64,000 nucleotides of DNA, from positions 62,001 to 126,000 of the forward strand of contig NZ_FZNR01000020.1 in assembly GCF_900188005.1 (NCBI RefSeq), written 5' to 3'. Positions 17,950 through 26,487 of this stretch are shown in pieces. The notes beneath the pieces are model-generated. The model was not told the origin of the DNA. It saw only the letters and a program-made list of their open reading frames with translations, and made no database searches. The translations under genes were made by a program, and so were the position numbers. The stretch is from Actinoplanes regularis (GTDB lineage: Bacteria > Actinomycetota > Actinomycetes > Mycobacteriales > Micromonosporaceae). The stretch's first letter is position 1. The number at the start of each line of letters is the position of its first letter.

Positions 17950-18027
17950 TCAGTTGACGGGGCGACACAGGCACGCGGCCATGCGGCACAGGTCGACCGC
18001 ACGCCTTTTCGTGAGCAACAGGCTCAT
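17950..18027 (-). CDS. Cysteine-rich leader peptide (25 aa), putative Cys attenuator
   Basis: ATG 18027 begins a 26-codon frame encoding MSLLLTKRRAVDLCRMAA then CLCRPVN. Cys codons are at 14, 19 and 21, the last two forming CLC. TAAGGT (18040-18035) lies exactly 7 nt before the ATG, so translation should be leaderless. This matches the small Cys-containing leader peptides known upstream of cysteine and sulfur operons in mycobacteria and streptomycetes, where low cysteine stalls the ribosome and exposes the downstream genes. It leads the rhodanese/DUF1416 operon. Confidence 0.82.
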   Translation of the reverse strand: MSLLLTKRRAVDLCRMAACLCRPVN

Positions 18028-18095
18028 GGAACGGACCTTATCAGCGGTTCCAGACCACGGAACAGTACCGACCACGATCCGGGACGAGGCGACGG

Positions 18096-18887
18096 TCACA
18101 GGCCGCCGGAGCCGAGGCTGACGTCGCTCGCTCCGAAGGTCACCTTGAGGCCGTCCGCCTCCGGCGCCACGGCCTGCACCTTCAGCTTCAGCGGAAGCTT
18201 CGGAGCCGGGAGGTCCAGGGCCATCTTCGCGGCGTACGCGTCGACGGCGTTCTGGATGAACGGCACGTTCGGCAGGTTGGCCGCCTTCACCTCGGCGAAA
18301 CGAACCCGAATCCCGCCGTTGACCACGGTCAGCTTGGCGGTGCCGGAGAGGTCGAGCTGCTGTCCGAGCGCGGTCATCCGGGCCGAGCCGACCAGCTTGC
18401 CGTCCTTCGCGGAGAGCTGCACGCCCTTCTGCCCGATCAGCTTGATGAGCTGCGGATAGTCGATGGTCCCGGTGGCGGTGACGTTCTGGACCGTGATGTC
18501 GCCCTGGCCGCTGCGCAGCGCGTCGAGCGGCGCCCGCACCGTCTTGGCGTGAATGTCGAGCAGCTCCAGGGCGGCCTTCCGGTCGCCGTCGATCGGCGCC
18601 GTCAGATGCGGCAGCTGGATCCGGATCTCCTGGTATTCCCCGTCGAGCACCTGGGTCACGAACGGGAAGCCCTCGATGGTCACCTCGGGGGTGTCACTGC
18701 TGGCCTTCTGCGCCCGCACCTGTTCGGCGACCTTGTCGCCGATGATCCCCTCGGCGAACGACTTGCCGAAGCTGTCCGCCACCACCAGGCCGCCCAGCAG
18801 CAGGAGCAGCAGCACCACGACGACGATCAGGAGCCCGCGGCCCCGGCGCCGGCGCGGGCGCTGGTCGGTCTCGTACACCTCGGCCAC
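18096..18887 (-). CDS. LmeA family phospholipid-binding protein (DUF2993)
   Basis: Product of 263 residues. A basic N-terminus and a membrane helix (LLIVVVVLLLLLLGGLVVA, residues ~17-36) precede an extracytoplasmic DUF2993 domain. That domain includes VTIEGFPFVTQVLDGEYQEIRIQLP, the family hallmark. Mycobacterial LmeA binds phosphatidylinositol-type lipids and supports lipomannan elongation; the role here is assumed similar. GTG 18887 is chosen for the GGAAGGA site 6 nt upstream. Confidence 0.87.
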   Translation of the reverse strand: MAEVYETDQRPRRRRGRGLLIVVVVLLLLLLGGLVVADSFGKSFAEGIIGDKVAEQVRAQKASSDTPEVTIEGFPFVTQVLDGEYQEIRIQLPHLTAPIDGDRKAALELLDIHAKTVRAPLDALRSGQGDITVQNVTATGTIDYPQLIKLIGQKGVQLSAKDGKLVGSARMTALGQQLDLSGTAKLTVVNGGIRVRFAEVKAANLPNVPFIQNAVDAYAAKMALDLPAPKLPLKLKVQAVAPEADGLKVTFGASDVSLGSGGL

Positions 18888-18958
18888 AGCGTTCCTTCCG
18901 TTCGCGAACTGCCCAGGACCGTACATGCCCAAGTCCACGGAACCCTGAAACGGATGGT

Positions 18959-19951
18959 TCAGGCGAGGTAGAAGTGAACGAGGGCGTACGCCGCGACGAA
19001 GGTCAGGGCGAACCCGCCGAGCGGGCCGGTCATGTGCCGGGCCAGCCAGAACGTCGGGGCCTCGCCGGCCAGCCGGCGACCGGCCTCGCCGAAGTTCACC
19101 GCCAGGTCGATCAGGAGCGCGGCGACCGCCGAGATCAGGCCGATCACCGCACCCTTGGCCGGGGTGAACGGCAGCACCAGCTGGCTGCCGAGCCAGGCGG
19201 TGGCGAACGTGCCGACCATCGCGCCGAGCACGATGCCGACCCCGCCACGGGGCACCTGGGCGGCGATCCGCGGCTGCGGGAACACCGCGTCGGTCAGCCG
19301 GGCGACGAGCACCGCCAGCCCGGCACCGGTGCAGCAGACCAGGATGGCCTGGCTGCCGAGCGACTGCCGGCTCAGCGTGATCGGGATCGCGTACGCCACC
19401 ACGCCGATCACGATCAGCAACGTGGTCCGCCACGAGTCGCTGATCCGCTGCCGGTCCCGGGCCCGGATCGCCTGGCCGGCCATCGCGCCGACGAACCCGG
19501 CCACCGTCACGTAGAGGAGCGGTTTCAGGCCGGCCTCGTCGGCGGTGGCGGCGAGATAGCAACCGGCCAGGCCGGCGACGCCGACGACGGCCGCGGTCGC
19601 GGCGGAGGCCGGCGGGTTGAGCGCCATGGTCCAGGCGAAGAGGCCGAGCAGTTGGATGCCGGAGAGCACGACCGCGTACGGCATCCGCACGTCCGGGCCG
19701 GTGGTGAGGGTCCCGAGGATCAGCGCCGCCGCGAGCAGCGCCGCGAAGCCGCCGATCGCCACCGACAGCTTGGCCCGGACCGGGACGAACTCGATCTCCT
19801 CGAACTCCTCGTCGTCATCTTCGAGGTCCGGCGTGGAGGAGGGCGGTTCTTCGTCAGGCACGGCGCCGTACATCCCAGCTTTCGGGCGGCCCGGATTCAG
19901 GCGCGCGACGTCACGGGAGGCGTCGGCGTCCCAAGGGTCGTCCTGTGGCAT
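18959..19951 (-). CDS. Conserved polytopic membrane protein
   Basis: Product of 330 residues of unknown function. The N-terminal ~65 residues are hydrophilic and end in an acidic run (DLEDDDEEFEEIEFVPVRAK). Eight or so hydrophobic helices follow, with small-residue-rich packing. No catalytic motif is recognisable. A family of this shape, acidic tail then membrane core, is common in actinobacteria. ATG 19951 is the best start; an upstream in-frame ATG at 19999 adds 16 unlikely residues. A 71-bp gap separates it from the LmeA-family gene on the same strand. Confidence 0.7.
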   Translation of the reverse strand: MPQDDPWDADASRDVARLNPGRPKAGMYGAVPDEEPPSSTPDLEDDDEEFEEIEFVPVRAKLSVAIGGFAALLAAALILGTLTTGPDVRMPYAVVLSGIQLLGLFAWTMALNPPASAATAAVVGVAGLAGCYLAATADEAGLKPLLYVTVAGFVGAMAGQAIRARDRQRISDSWRTTLLIVIGVVAYAIPITLSRQSLGSQAILVCCTGAGLAVLVARLTDAVFPQPRIAAQVPRGGVGIVLGAMVGTFATAWLGSQLVLPFTPAKGAVIGLISAVAALLIDLAVNFGEAGRRLAGEAPTFWLARHMTGPLGGFALTFVAAYALVHFYLA

Positions 19952-20244
19952 GGAGGGAAACACGACAGCGATCGTGCCAGAATCCGGCTGGCGGCCCAAT
20001 TCGCCGCCCGGCTTGCGCCCGCATCATGTAAAAGGCTCGTTACGAAATGGGCGTTAAGCCCACTTAGCAGGCGTTCATTGCATCACTTGGCGAACTGAAT
20101 AGGTCGCGGCACCGGATGTATCGGTTAAGGTAACCGCAACCCACCCGTCGGTGACGCCGGGCCCCAGTCTCTCCGGTAGCGGAGCTCTGAGCTGCGCAGA
20201 CCGGGTCACCCGAGCGGCCTCGAGCCGCGAGGACGGAGGTGAGT
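19952..20244. other. Intergenic region between divergent membrane gene and glnR
   Basis: There are 293 bp without a supported gene. Two dyads stand out: TGGGC-GTTAA-GCCCA (20048-20062) and CGGTTA-AGG-TAACCG (20122-20136). The second contains a GTAAC element of the kind found in GlnR boxes, which would allow autoregulation, but it does not match a full GlnR box. GGACGGAGG (20231-20239) is the glnR ribosome-binding site. Confidence 0.4.
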
Positions 20245-20961
20245 GTGGAGATCCTTCTGTTGGTGACGGCGCGTGCGGGTGAGCCATCCGCCGTTCTTCC
20301 CGCCCTGGACCTGTTGCCCCACTCGGTTCGTACCGCCCCGCGTGACGTTCGCACCCTGGTTTCCGGGCCGAGCCCGGATGCCGTGATGGTCGACGCCCGT
20401 TCCGAACTCTCCGAGGCACGCGCGACGTGCCGCATGCTGCACGCCACCGGGATAGGTGTTCCGCTGATCGCGGTGGTCACCGAGGCCGGTCTGATCGCGC
20501 TCAACGCGGACTGGGGCGTCGACGACGTCATCCTGGCGAGCGCGGGCCCCGCCGAGGTGGAGGCCCGCCTGCGGCTCTGCGTCGGCCGGCTCAACAACGC
20601 GACCGCCGGGGCCGGTGGATCGGTCCGGGCCGGCGAGCTCAACATCGACCCGGACACGTACGCCGCGAAGCTCAAGGGTCGTCCGCTCGACCTCACCTAC
20701 AAGGAGTTCGAGCTGCTCAAGTTCCTCGCTCAGCACCCCGGCCGGGTCTTCACCCGTGACCAGCTGCTGCGCGAGGTCTGGGGCTACGACTACTTCGGCG
20801 GTACCCGCACCGTCGACGTGCACGTCCGGCGCCTGCGGGCCAAGCTCGGTTCGGAGTACGAGTCGATGATCGGCACCGTGCGCCAGGTCGGCTACAAGTT
20901 CGTGGTCCCGCCCTCCGGCCGCCAGCTTCCGGACAACAACCCGGTCTCGATCCCGGTCTGA
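20245..20961 (+). CDS. glnR: GlnR, orphan OmpR-type regulator of nitrogen metabolism
   Basis: Product of 238 residues. Residues 1-115 form an atypical receiver: the D of AVMVDARSEL is kept, but the usual N-terminal acidic pair is missing, as in Streptomyces GlnR, which works without phosphorylation. Residues about 130-225 form the winged helix (GRPLDLTYKEFELLKFLAQHP, RTVDVHVRRLRAKL). Similarity to GlnR runs through both domains and no kinase gene is adjacent. GTG 20245 has the better spacing to GGAGG; GTG 20239 is the alternative. mshD starts 7 nt downstream, an order also known from Streptomyces, where glnR, mshD and pst lie close together. Confidence 0.9.
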   Translation: MEILLLVTARAGEPSAVLPALDLLPHSVRTAPRDVRTLVSGPSPDAVMVDARSELSEARATCRMLHATGIGVPLIAVVTEAGLIALNADWGVDDVILASAGPAEVEARLRLCVGRLNNATAGAGGSVRAGELNIDPDTYAAKLKGRPLDLTYKEFELLKFLAQHPGRVFTRDQLLREVWGYDYFGGTRTVDVHVRRLRAKLGSEYESMIGTVRQVGYKFVVPPSGRQLPDNNPVSIPV

Positions 20962-20968
20962 ACCGGTC

Positions 20969-21832
20969 ATGACTGAGGTGCAGCCGGTCCGTGCTGCGGA
21001 CCGGCTGTCCGCCGCGGAGATCGATGACGTGCTTGCCCTGGCCGACGCGGCGGCCCAGGCGGATGGCGTCTATCCCCTCTCCGAGGACGTGGTTCTCTGC
21101 ATTCGTAACGGCGGAGCGGGTGTGCACCTGCGTACCTCCGCGGGTTACGCCTTTCTGGAGGACGGCGCCGGCGAGTTGGTCGTCCACCCGGCGCACCGCC
21201 GTCAGGGCCACGGCACCGCGCTGCTCGGCGCGATCGGCCCCACCGAGTTACGAATCTGGGCGCACGGGGACGACCCGGGTGCCCGCGCGTTCGCCGAGCA
21301 CAACGGTTTCACCCGGGACCGGGTGCTCTGGCAGATGCGTCGCTCCCTGCTCGATCCGCTGCCGGACGTACCGCTGCCGGCCGGCGTGACGATCCGCGGC
21401 TTCCGTCCCGGCTTCGACGAGCAGGGCTGGGTCGAGGTGAACGCGAAGGCTTTCGCCCAGCATCCGGAGCAGGGTCGCTGGACCCTCGACGACCTGCTGG
21501 TGCGCGAGGCCGAGCCGTGGTTCGACCCGGCCGGCTTCCTGCTCGCCGTCGACATCGCGGACAGTCTGCTCGGTTTCCACTGGACCAAGGTGCATCCGCC
21601 GGCCGGGCTGGACCCGGCGCTCGGCGAGATCTACGTGCTCGGGGTGGAGCCGTCCGGGCATCAGCGCGGCCTGGGTGCCGCGCTCAGCGTGGCCGGGCTG
21701 CGGCATCTGGCGGCCGCCGGGCTTGAGTGGGCCAGTCTCTACGTCGACGAGTCGAACGAGGCTGCCGTGAAGCTGTACCGGCGGCTCGGTTTCGAGGTCC
21801 ACAGCGCCGACATCAACTATCACCGCGGGTGA
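20969..21832 (+). CDS. mshD: Mycothiol synthase
   Basis: Product of 287 residues with tandem GNAT domains. MshD acetylates Cys-GlcN-Ins with acetyl-CoA in the last step of mycothiol synthesis. The first domain has LVVHPAHRRQGHGTALL and the second YVLGVEPSGHQRGLGAALS, both acetyl-CoA-binding loops; the C-terminus is LYVDESNEAAVKLYRRLGFE. The ATG lies 7 nt after glnR, so cotranscription is likely. A strong hairpin follows the stop. Confidence 0.95.
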   Translation: MTEVQPVRAADRLSAAEIDDVLALADAAAQADGVYPLSEDVVLCIRNGGAGVHLRTSAGYAFLEDGAGELVVHPAHRRQGHGTALLGAIGPTELRIWAHGDDPGARAFAEHNGFTRDRVLWQMRRSLLDPLPDVPLPAGVTIRGFRPGFDEQGWVEVNAKAFAQHPEQGRWTLDDLLVREAEPWFDPAGFLLAVDIADSLLGFHWTKVHPPAGLDPALGEIYVLGVEPSGHQRGLGAALSVAGLRHLAAAGLEWASLYVDESNEAAVKLYRRLGFEVHSADINYHRG

Positions 21833-21867
21833 TCCTCGCCGGAGCGTGAACCACACCGCGACACCCA

Positions 21868-21898
21868 CCGCCCGTCCTCGTCTCGCGAGGGCGGGCGG
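21868..21898 (+). terminator. Terminator after glnR-mshD
   Basis: 13-bp stem with one G-T wobble (CCGCCCGTCCTCG with CGAGGGCGGGCGG) and loop TCTCG, 36 nt after the mshD stop. No long T-run follows. It separates the nitrogen/mycothiol unit from the pst operon. Confidence 0.78.
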
Positions 21899-22104
21899 CA
21901 CTCGTTGTGCCCATAGATCGCGATGCATTACGCGCAGTCGCCGGGAGGTAACCCTCTCGATGCCGTTGGTAACGCCTCGGACAAGGCTCGGTCTCGCTGC
22001 GGTCACGAGAAACCCGATATATCAGATATGTCGGGTAGTGAGCGCGCAGTTCACTTAACGGACAACTGACCCTCAGGGGAAGGACACTTCCAAGGATCTA
22101 TGTG
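21899..22104. other. Untranslated region before pstS
   Basis: No supported gene. It contains a dyad ACCCGA (22012-22017) / TCGGGT (22031-22036) around an AT-rich centre of about 14 bp, and a lone PHO-like half site GTTCACTTAAC (22049-22059). Both may belong to pstS control, because the complete PHO box follows at 22105. Confidence 0.4.
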
Positions 22105-22126
22105 TTCACCCCCAGTTCATCCATGC
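22105..22126 (+). promoter_or_regulatory. PHO box (PhoP site) for pstSCAB
   Basis: Two adjacent 11-nt direct repeats, GTTCACCCCCA and GTTCATCCATG, match the Streptomyces PHO-box unit (GTTCACC core). Position is 87 nt before the pstS start, so phosphate starvation should induce the operon through PhoR-PhoP. Confidence 0.83.
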
Positions 22127-22212
22127 CCGGCTCGGCGGTCACCTATCGCTCTTAGCTTTCTCCTCGAGCCGGTGAGCGACCGGCTGCACTGAACCCGAAG
22201 GGGACAACAACC

Positions 22213-23313
22213 GTGAAGTTCCAGCGGTCCGGTCTTGTTGCCGGCATTGCTTTGACTGCGACGATCGCGCTCACCGCGTGCGGCTCGGACAACGACAAGG
22301 GCACGGACACGGTCGGTGCCCAGGCCCCGTCCGCCGGCTCCTGCGTTGGTGGCACCATCTCGGCTCAGGGCTCCAGCGCTCAGAAGAACGCGATGGACGA
22401 GTGGATCAAGGCGTACACCGCCTCCTGTGCCGACGCGAAGATCGACTACAACCCGAACGGCTCCGGCGCCGGCATCAAGGCCTTCACCTCCGGCCTGGCC
22501 GACTTCGCCGGCTCCGACTCCGCTCTCAAGGACGACGAGCAGAAGACCGCCGACACCAAGTGCGGCTCGCCGGCGCTCAACCTCCCGATGGTCGTCGGCC
22601 CGATCGCCGTGGTCTACAACGTTCAGGGCGCCGATGGCCTGCAGTTCTCGGCCTCCACCCTGGCGAAGATCTTCTCCGGCAAGATCACCAAGTGGAACGA
22701 CCCGGCCATCGCCGCGGAGAACTCGGGCGCCAAGCTCCCGACCGCCACCATCGAGGCGGTGCACCGCGCCGACGAGTCCGGCACCACGGACAACTTCACC
22801 AAGTACCTGAGCAAGGCCGCCGAGGCGGACTGGACCTACGACCACGCCAAGGCGTGGGCGGCTCCGGGCGGTACCGGCGCGAGCAAGTCGGACGGTGTCG
22901 CGGCCAAGGTCAAGGGCACCCCGAACACCATCTCGTACGTCGAGCTCTCCTTCGCGGAGAACAGCAGCCTGCAGACCGCCAAGATCAAGAATGGTGCCGG
23001 CGAGTTCACCGAGCTGACCGGTGAGGCCGCGGGCAAGACCATCGAGGGCGCGACGGTCAAGGGCACCGGCAACGACCTGAAGCTGGACATCGACTACAAC
23101 ACCAAGCAGGCCGGCGCCTACCCGATCGTCCTGGCGACCTACGAGATCGTCTGCACCAAGTACGCGGACGCCGCCAAGGGCAAGGCCATCCAGGGCTTCC
23201 TGAAGTACACCGCCAGCGCCGAGGGGCAGGCCGCGCTCGGCAAGCTGGGCTACGCCCCGCTGCCGGAGGCGGTTCGCGCCAAGGTCGCGACCTCGGTCGA
23301 CGCTCTCTCCTGA
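22213..23313 (+). CDS. pstS: Phosphate ABC transporter substrate-binding lipoprotein PstS
   Basis: Product of 366 residues. The signal peptide ends with the lipobox LTAC, so Cys24 is lipidated and the protein sits on the outer face of the membrane. The phosphate-binding fold shows GTISAQGSSAQKNAMDEWIKAY and NPNGSGAGIKAFTSGLADFAGSD, the loops that hold phosphate. GTG 22213 follows GAAGGGGAC. First gene of pstSCAB, under the PHO box. Confidence 0.96.
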   Translation: MKFQRSGLVAGIALTATIALTACGSDNDKGTDTVGAQAPSAGSCVGGTISAQGSSAQKNAMDEWIKAYTASCADAKIDYNPNGSGAGIKAFTSGLADFAGSDSALKDDEQKTADTKCGSPALNLPMVVGPIAVVYNVQGADGLQFSASTLAKIFSGKITKWNDPAIAAENSGAKLPTATIEAVHRADESGTTDNFTKYLSKAAEADWTYDHAKAWAAPGGTGASKSDGVAAKVKGTPNTISYVELSFAENSSLQTAKIKNGAGEFTELTGEAAGKTIEGATVKGTGNDLKLDIDYNTKQAGAYPIVLATYEIVCTKYADAAKGKAIQGFLKYTASAEGQAALGKLGYAPLPEAVRAKVATSVDALS

Positions 23314-23355
23314 GCCCGGTTCGTTAATCCCTCCGAGACGACAGCGAGCGCGTAG

Positions 23356-24426
23356 ATGGGTGACTACCCCTTCCGCTCGGAGAACGCCACCGCCGGTGAC
23401 CTGGGTGTGACCTCCCGTCACGCTCAGGGCGCCGGCTATGGCGTACCCCCGAGCCGTTACGAAGAGCCCCCGATCGGCGGTGGCGGCGCCCTGCCGAAGA
23501 AGTCGCGGTTTTCGATGGAGACCGGCTTCCGCGGTGTCTCCACGGCCGCCGGCACCATGGTCCTGGTCATCATCGTCGCGATCGCCATCTTCTTGATCTC
23601 GCAGGCGATTCCGGCGATCAAGGCTGACAGCGAAAACTTCCTGACGTACAACCGTTGGAGCCCCAACGAGGCGGTCCCGGCCTTCGGTATCGCCGTCCTT
23701 GCGCTCGGCACCCTGCTGTCGTCGATCATCGCGCTTCTCGTCGCGGTGCCGATCGCGCTGGCCATCGCCCTGTTCCTGACGCACTACGCCCCGCGTCGGC
23801 TGGCCACCCCGCTCGGCTTCGTGATCGACCTGCTGGCCGCGGTGCCCAGCGTGGTGTTCGGTCTCTGGGGCCGCGATCTCCTCCAGGAGCCGGTCCGGGA
23901 CTTCTCGGTCTGGCTGAACCACTACTTCGGCTGGCTGCCGATCTTCGGCGGCGAGGGCCCGTTCGGGCAGTCGATCATGCTCGGTGGCCTGGTCCTCTCG
24001 ATCATGGTGCTGCCGATCGTCACCTCGCTCTCCCGTGAGGTCTTCCAGCAGACCCCGGGGATGAACGAGGAGGCCGCGCTGGCCCTCGGCGCGACCAAGT
24101 GGGAGATGATCCGGGTCGCGGTGCTGCCGTACGGCAAGCCCGGTGTGATCGCCGCGGTGATGCTCGGCCTCGGTCGCGCGCTCGGCGAGACCATCGCGTT
24201 GGCGCTGACTCTCGGCATCACCTGGGAGATCTCGTTCAACCTGATCCAGACCGGCGGTAACTCCATCGCCGCGAACATCGCCAACTCCTTCAACGAGGCG
24301 AACGACACCGGCCGTGGCGCGCTGATCGCCTCCGGTCTGGTGCTGTTCGCGATCACGCTGATCGTCAACATGACGGCGCGGGCGATCATCTACCGTCGTC
24401 GCGAGTTCCGGGACAGTGCCGCATGA
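23356..24426 (+). CDS. pstC: Phosphate ABC transporter permease PstC
   Basis: Product of 356 residues: about 55 cytosolic residues, then six membrane helices. The EAA loop reads NEEAALALGATKWEMIRVAVLPYGKPG and the segment LGRALGETIALAL is typical of PstC. It pairs with PstA to form the channel. The gene starts 42 nt after pstS with only a weak ribosome-binding site. Confidence 0.95.
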   Translation: MGDYPFRSENATAGDLGVTSRHAQGAGYGVPPSRYEEPPIGGGGALPKKSRFSMETGFRGVSTAAGTMVLVIIVAIAIFLISQAIPAIKADSENFLTYNRWSPNEAVPAFGIAVLALGTLLSSIIALLVAVPIALAIALFLTHYAPRRLATPLGFVIDLLAAVPSVVFGLWGRDLLQEPVRDFSVWLNHYFGWLPIFGGEGPFGQSIMLGGLVLSIMVLPIVTSLSREVFQQTPGMNEEAALALGATKWEMIRVAVLPYGKPGVIAAVMLGLGRALGETIALALTLGITWEISFNLIQTGGNSIAANIANSFNEANDTGRGALIASGLVLFAITLIVNMTARAIIYRRREFRDSAA

Positions 24427-24469
24427 GCGAGCTTGCGAGTGAATCAGTCAGCTCACCGGAGGTGGCGGC

Positions 24470-25555
24470 ATGAGTGTTCTGGATCGTGAGATGCCGGGAG
24501 TGGCGATGACCCCGGACAACATCCGCCGTCGCAACCTCCCACTGGGGACCAACCTGCTAATCGTGGTGGCCGCGCTCGTGGTGTCGGCCGTCGTGGTGCT
24601 CGGTGCCGGCATCGGCAACTGGCTGCTGGTCGTCGTGCTGGCCAGCGTCATCTACCTGGTCGGCCTCAACGTCGTGGCCTCCCGTGTGGAGGGCAAGCGG
24701 GCCGCCCGCAACCGGATGTGGCAGACGCTCATCTACGCCGCCTGCGTGCTGGCGGTCCTCCCGCTCGCCTCGGTGGTCTGGACCCTGATCTCCAAAGGCG
24801 CGAGCCGGCTCGACGGCGACTTCTTCGGTTCGTCGATGGCCAACATCGGCGCCCGGGACCCGAACGGTGGCGCCTACCACGCCATCATCGGCACCCTGGA
24901 GCAGGTCGGCATCGCCGCCCTGATCGCCGTGCCGCTCGGCGTGCTCGGCGCGGTCTACCTGGTGGAGTACGGCCGGGGCAGGTTCGCGAACACGGTCCGC
25001 TTCTTCGTCGACGTGATGACCGGTATCCCGTCGATCGTGGCCGGCCTCTTCATCCTCTCCTTCTGGGTGCTGGTCGTCAGCAAGTGGTTCAACGACGGCA
25101 ACCCGGAGTACTCCGGGTTCGCGGCGTCGCTGGCGCTCAGCGTGCTGATGCTGCCGACCATCGTGCGCTCCACCGAGGAGATGCTGCGCCTGGTGCCGGG
25201 CCCGCTGCGGGAGGGCTCGTACGCGCTCGGCGTTCCGCAGTGGAAGACGATCCTCAAGGTCGTGCTGCCGACCGCGGCACCCGGCATCGTCACCGGTGTC
25301 ATGCTCGCCATCGCCCGCGCGGCCGGCGAGACGGCCCCGGTGCTGCTGGTCGCGGGGGGCCTCGCGCGGATCAACTTCGACCCGTTCAGCGGCGGGCAGG
25401 CCTCGCTGGCGCTCTACGTCTACCAGCAGGCCGGTGACGCCTCGAAGTACGCGCCGGCCCGCGCTTGGACGGCCGCGCTCACCCTGGTGGCGCTGGTCCT
25501 GATCCTGACCATCGCGGCCAAGCTGCTCGCCCGTCGCAACAAGTTGACCCGGTAA
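24470..25555 (+). CDS. pstA: Phosphate ABC transporter permease PstA
   Basis: Product of 361 residues with a hydrophilic N-terminus, two hydrophobic segments, then the conserved PstA membrane core. The EAA loop is LREGSYALGVPQWKTILKVVLPTAAPG and the helix IARAAGETAPVLLVAG follows. GGAGGT is placed 7 nt before the ATG. It completes the channel with PstC and lies 43 nt downstream of it. Confidence 0.95.
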   Translation: MSVLDREMPGVAMTPDNIRRRNLPLGTNLLIVVAALVVSAVVVLGAGIGNWLLVVVLASVIYLVGLNVVASRVEGKRAARNRMWQTLIYAACVLAVLPLASVVWTLISKGASRLDGDFFGSSMANIGARDPNGGAYHAIIGTLEQVGIAALIAVPLGVLGAVYLVEYGRGRFANTVRFFVDVMTGIPSIVAGLFILSFWVLVVSKWFNDGNPEYSGFAASLALSVLMLPTIVRSTEEMLRLVPGPLREGSYALGVPQWKTILKVVLPTAAPGIVTGVMLAIARAAGETAPVLLVAGGLARINFDPFSGGQASLALYVYQQAGDASKYAPARAWTAALTLVALVLILTIAAKLLARRNKLTR

Positions 25556-25568
25556 AGAAGGTTCTCCC

Positions 25569-26345
25569 ATGGCCAAGCGCATCGAGGCGAGCAACGTCTC
25601 CTCCTACTACGGCTCCTTCAAGGCGATCGACAACGTCTCGATGACCGTCGAGCCGAAGACGATCACCGCCCTGATCGGCCCCTCCGGGTGCGGCAAGTCG
25701 ACCTTCCTCCGGTCGATCAACCGCATGCACGAGGTCCTGCCGAACGCCCGGATCGAGGGCCGGCTCACCATCGACGACCAGAACATCTACGACGCGGACG
25801 TGGACATCACCGCCGTGCGTCGCATGATCGGCATGGTCTTCCAGCGGCCCAACCCGTTCCCGACCATGTCGATCTACGAGAACGCGGTCGCGGGTCTCAA
25901 GCTCAACGGCGTCAAGAAGAGGTCCGTCCTGGACGACGCCGCCGAGAAGTCGCTGCGCTCCGCGAACCTCTGGGACGAGGTCAAGGACCGGCTGGACCGG
26001 CCGGGCGCCGGCCTCTCCGGCGGTCAGCAGCAGCGTCTCTGCATCGCTCGCACCATCGCGGTCGAGCCGCAGGTCGTGCTGATGGACGAGCCGTGTTCCG
26101 CGCTCGACCCGATCTCGACGCTGGCGATCGAGGACCTGATGTTCAAGCTGAAGGACAGCTTCACGATCATCATCGTCACGCACAACATGCAGCAGGCCGC
26201 CCGGGTCAGCGACAAGACCGGCTTCTTCTCGATCGACAAGACCGGCGACCCCGGTCGCCTGATCGAGTACGACTACACGCAGAAGATCTTCAGCAACCCG
26301 TCCCAGAAGAAGACCGAGGACTACATCACCGGCCGCTTCGGTTAG
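25569..26345 (+). CDS. pstB: Phosphate ABC transporter ATP-binding protein PstB
   Basis: Product of 258 residues, standard for PstB, the cytosolic ATPase of the importer. Walker A is GPSGCGKST, the Q-loop lies in MVFQRPNPFP, the ABC signature is LSGGQQQR, Walker B is VVLMDEP, and the switch His is in IVTHNMQQA. It starts 13 nt after pstA. There is no phoU downstream; a DUF47 (PhoU-like) gene is found 3 kb away beside the PiT permease. Confidence 0.97.
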   Translation: MAKRIEASNVSSYYGSFKAIDNVSMTVEPKTITALIGPSGCGKSTFLRSINRMHEVLPNARIEGRLTIDDQNIYDADVDITAVRRMIGMVFQRPNPFPTMSIYENAVAGLKLNGVKKRSVLDDAAEKSLRSANLWDEVKDRLDRPGAGLSGGQQQRLCIARTIAVEPQVVLMDEPCSALDPISTLAIEDLMFKLKDSFTIIIVTHNMQQAARVSDKTGFFSIDKTGDPGRLIEYDYTQKIFSNPSQKKTEDYITGRFG

Positions 26346-26378
26346 GGCTGAGCTAGCTGGCCTCGCTCCGCTCGGCGG

Positions 26379-26474
26379 GCATTTCGCCCCTTGGGGTCGT
26401 TGTCGAGAGCACCGAAAAACGACTGCGCTTCGCTGGTTGTTTTTCGGCGCTCTCGACAACGACGGGCGAAATGC
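26379..26474. repeat. Large interrupted inverted repeat (96 bp)
   Basis: Three nested paired blocks: GCATTTCGCCC (26379-26389) with 26464-26474 (11 bp), TCGTTGTCGAGAGC (26397-26410) with 26449-26462 (14 bp), and CCGAAAAAC (26412-26420) with 26439-26447 (9 bp). This gives 34 base pairs around an 18-nt loop. The T-rich inner arm could terminate transcription from both pstB and the convergent NUDIX gene. Size and block structure resemble a dispersed palindromic element more than a plain terminator. No second copy was seen in the window. Confidence 0.85.
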
Positions 26475-26487
26475 GTGCTGGTTGAGG

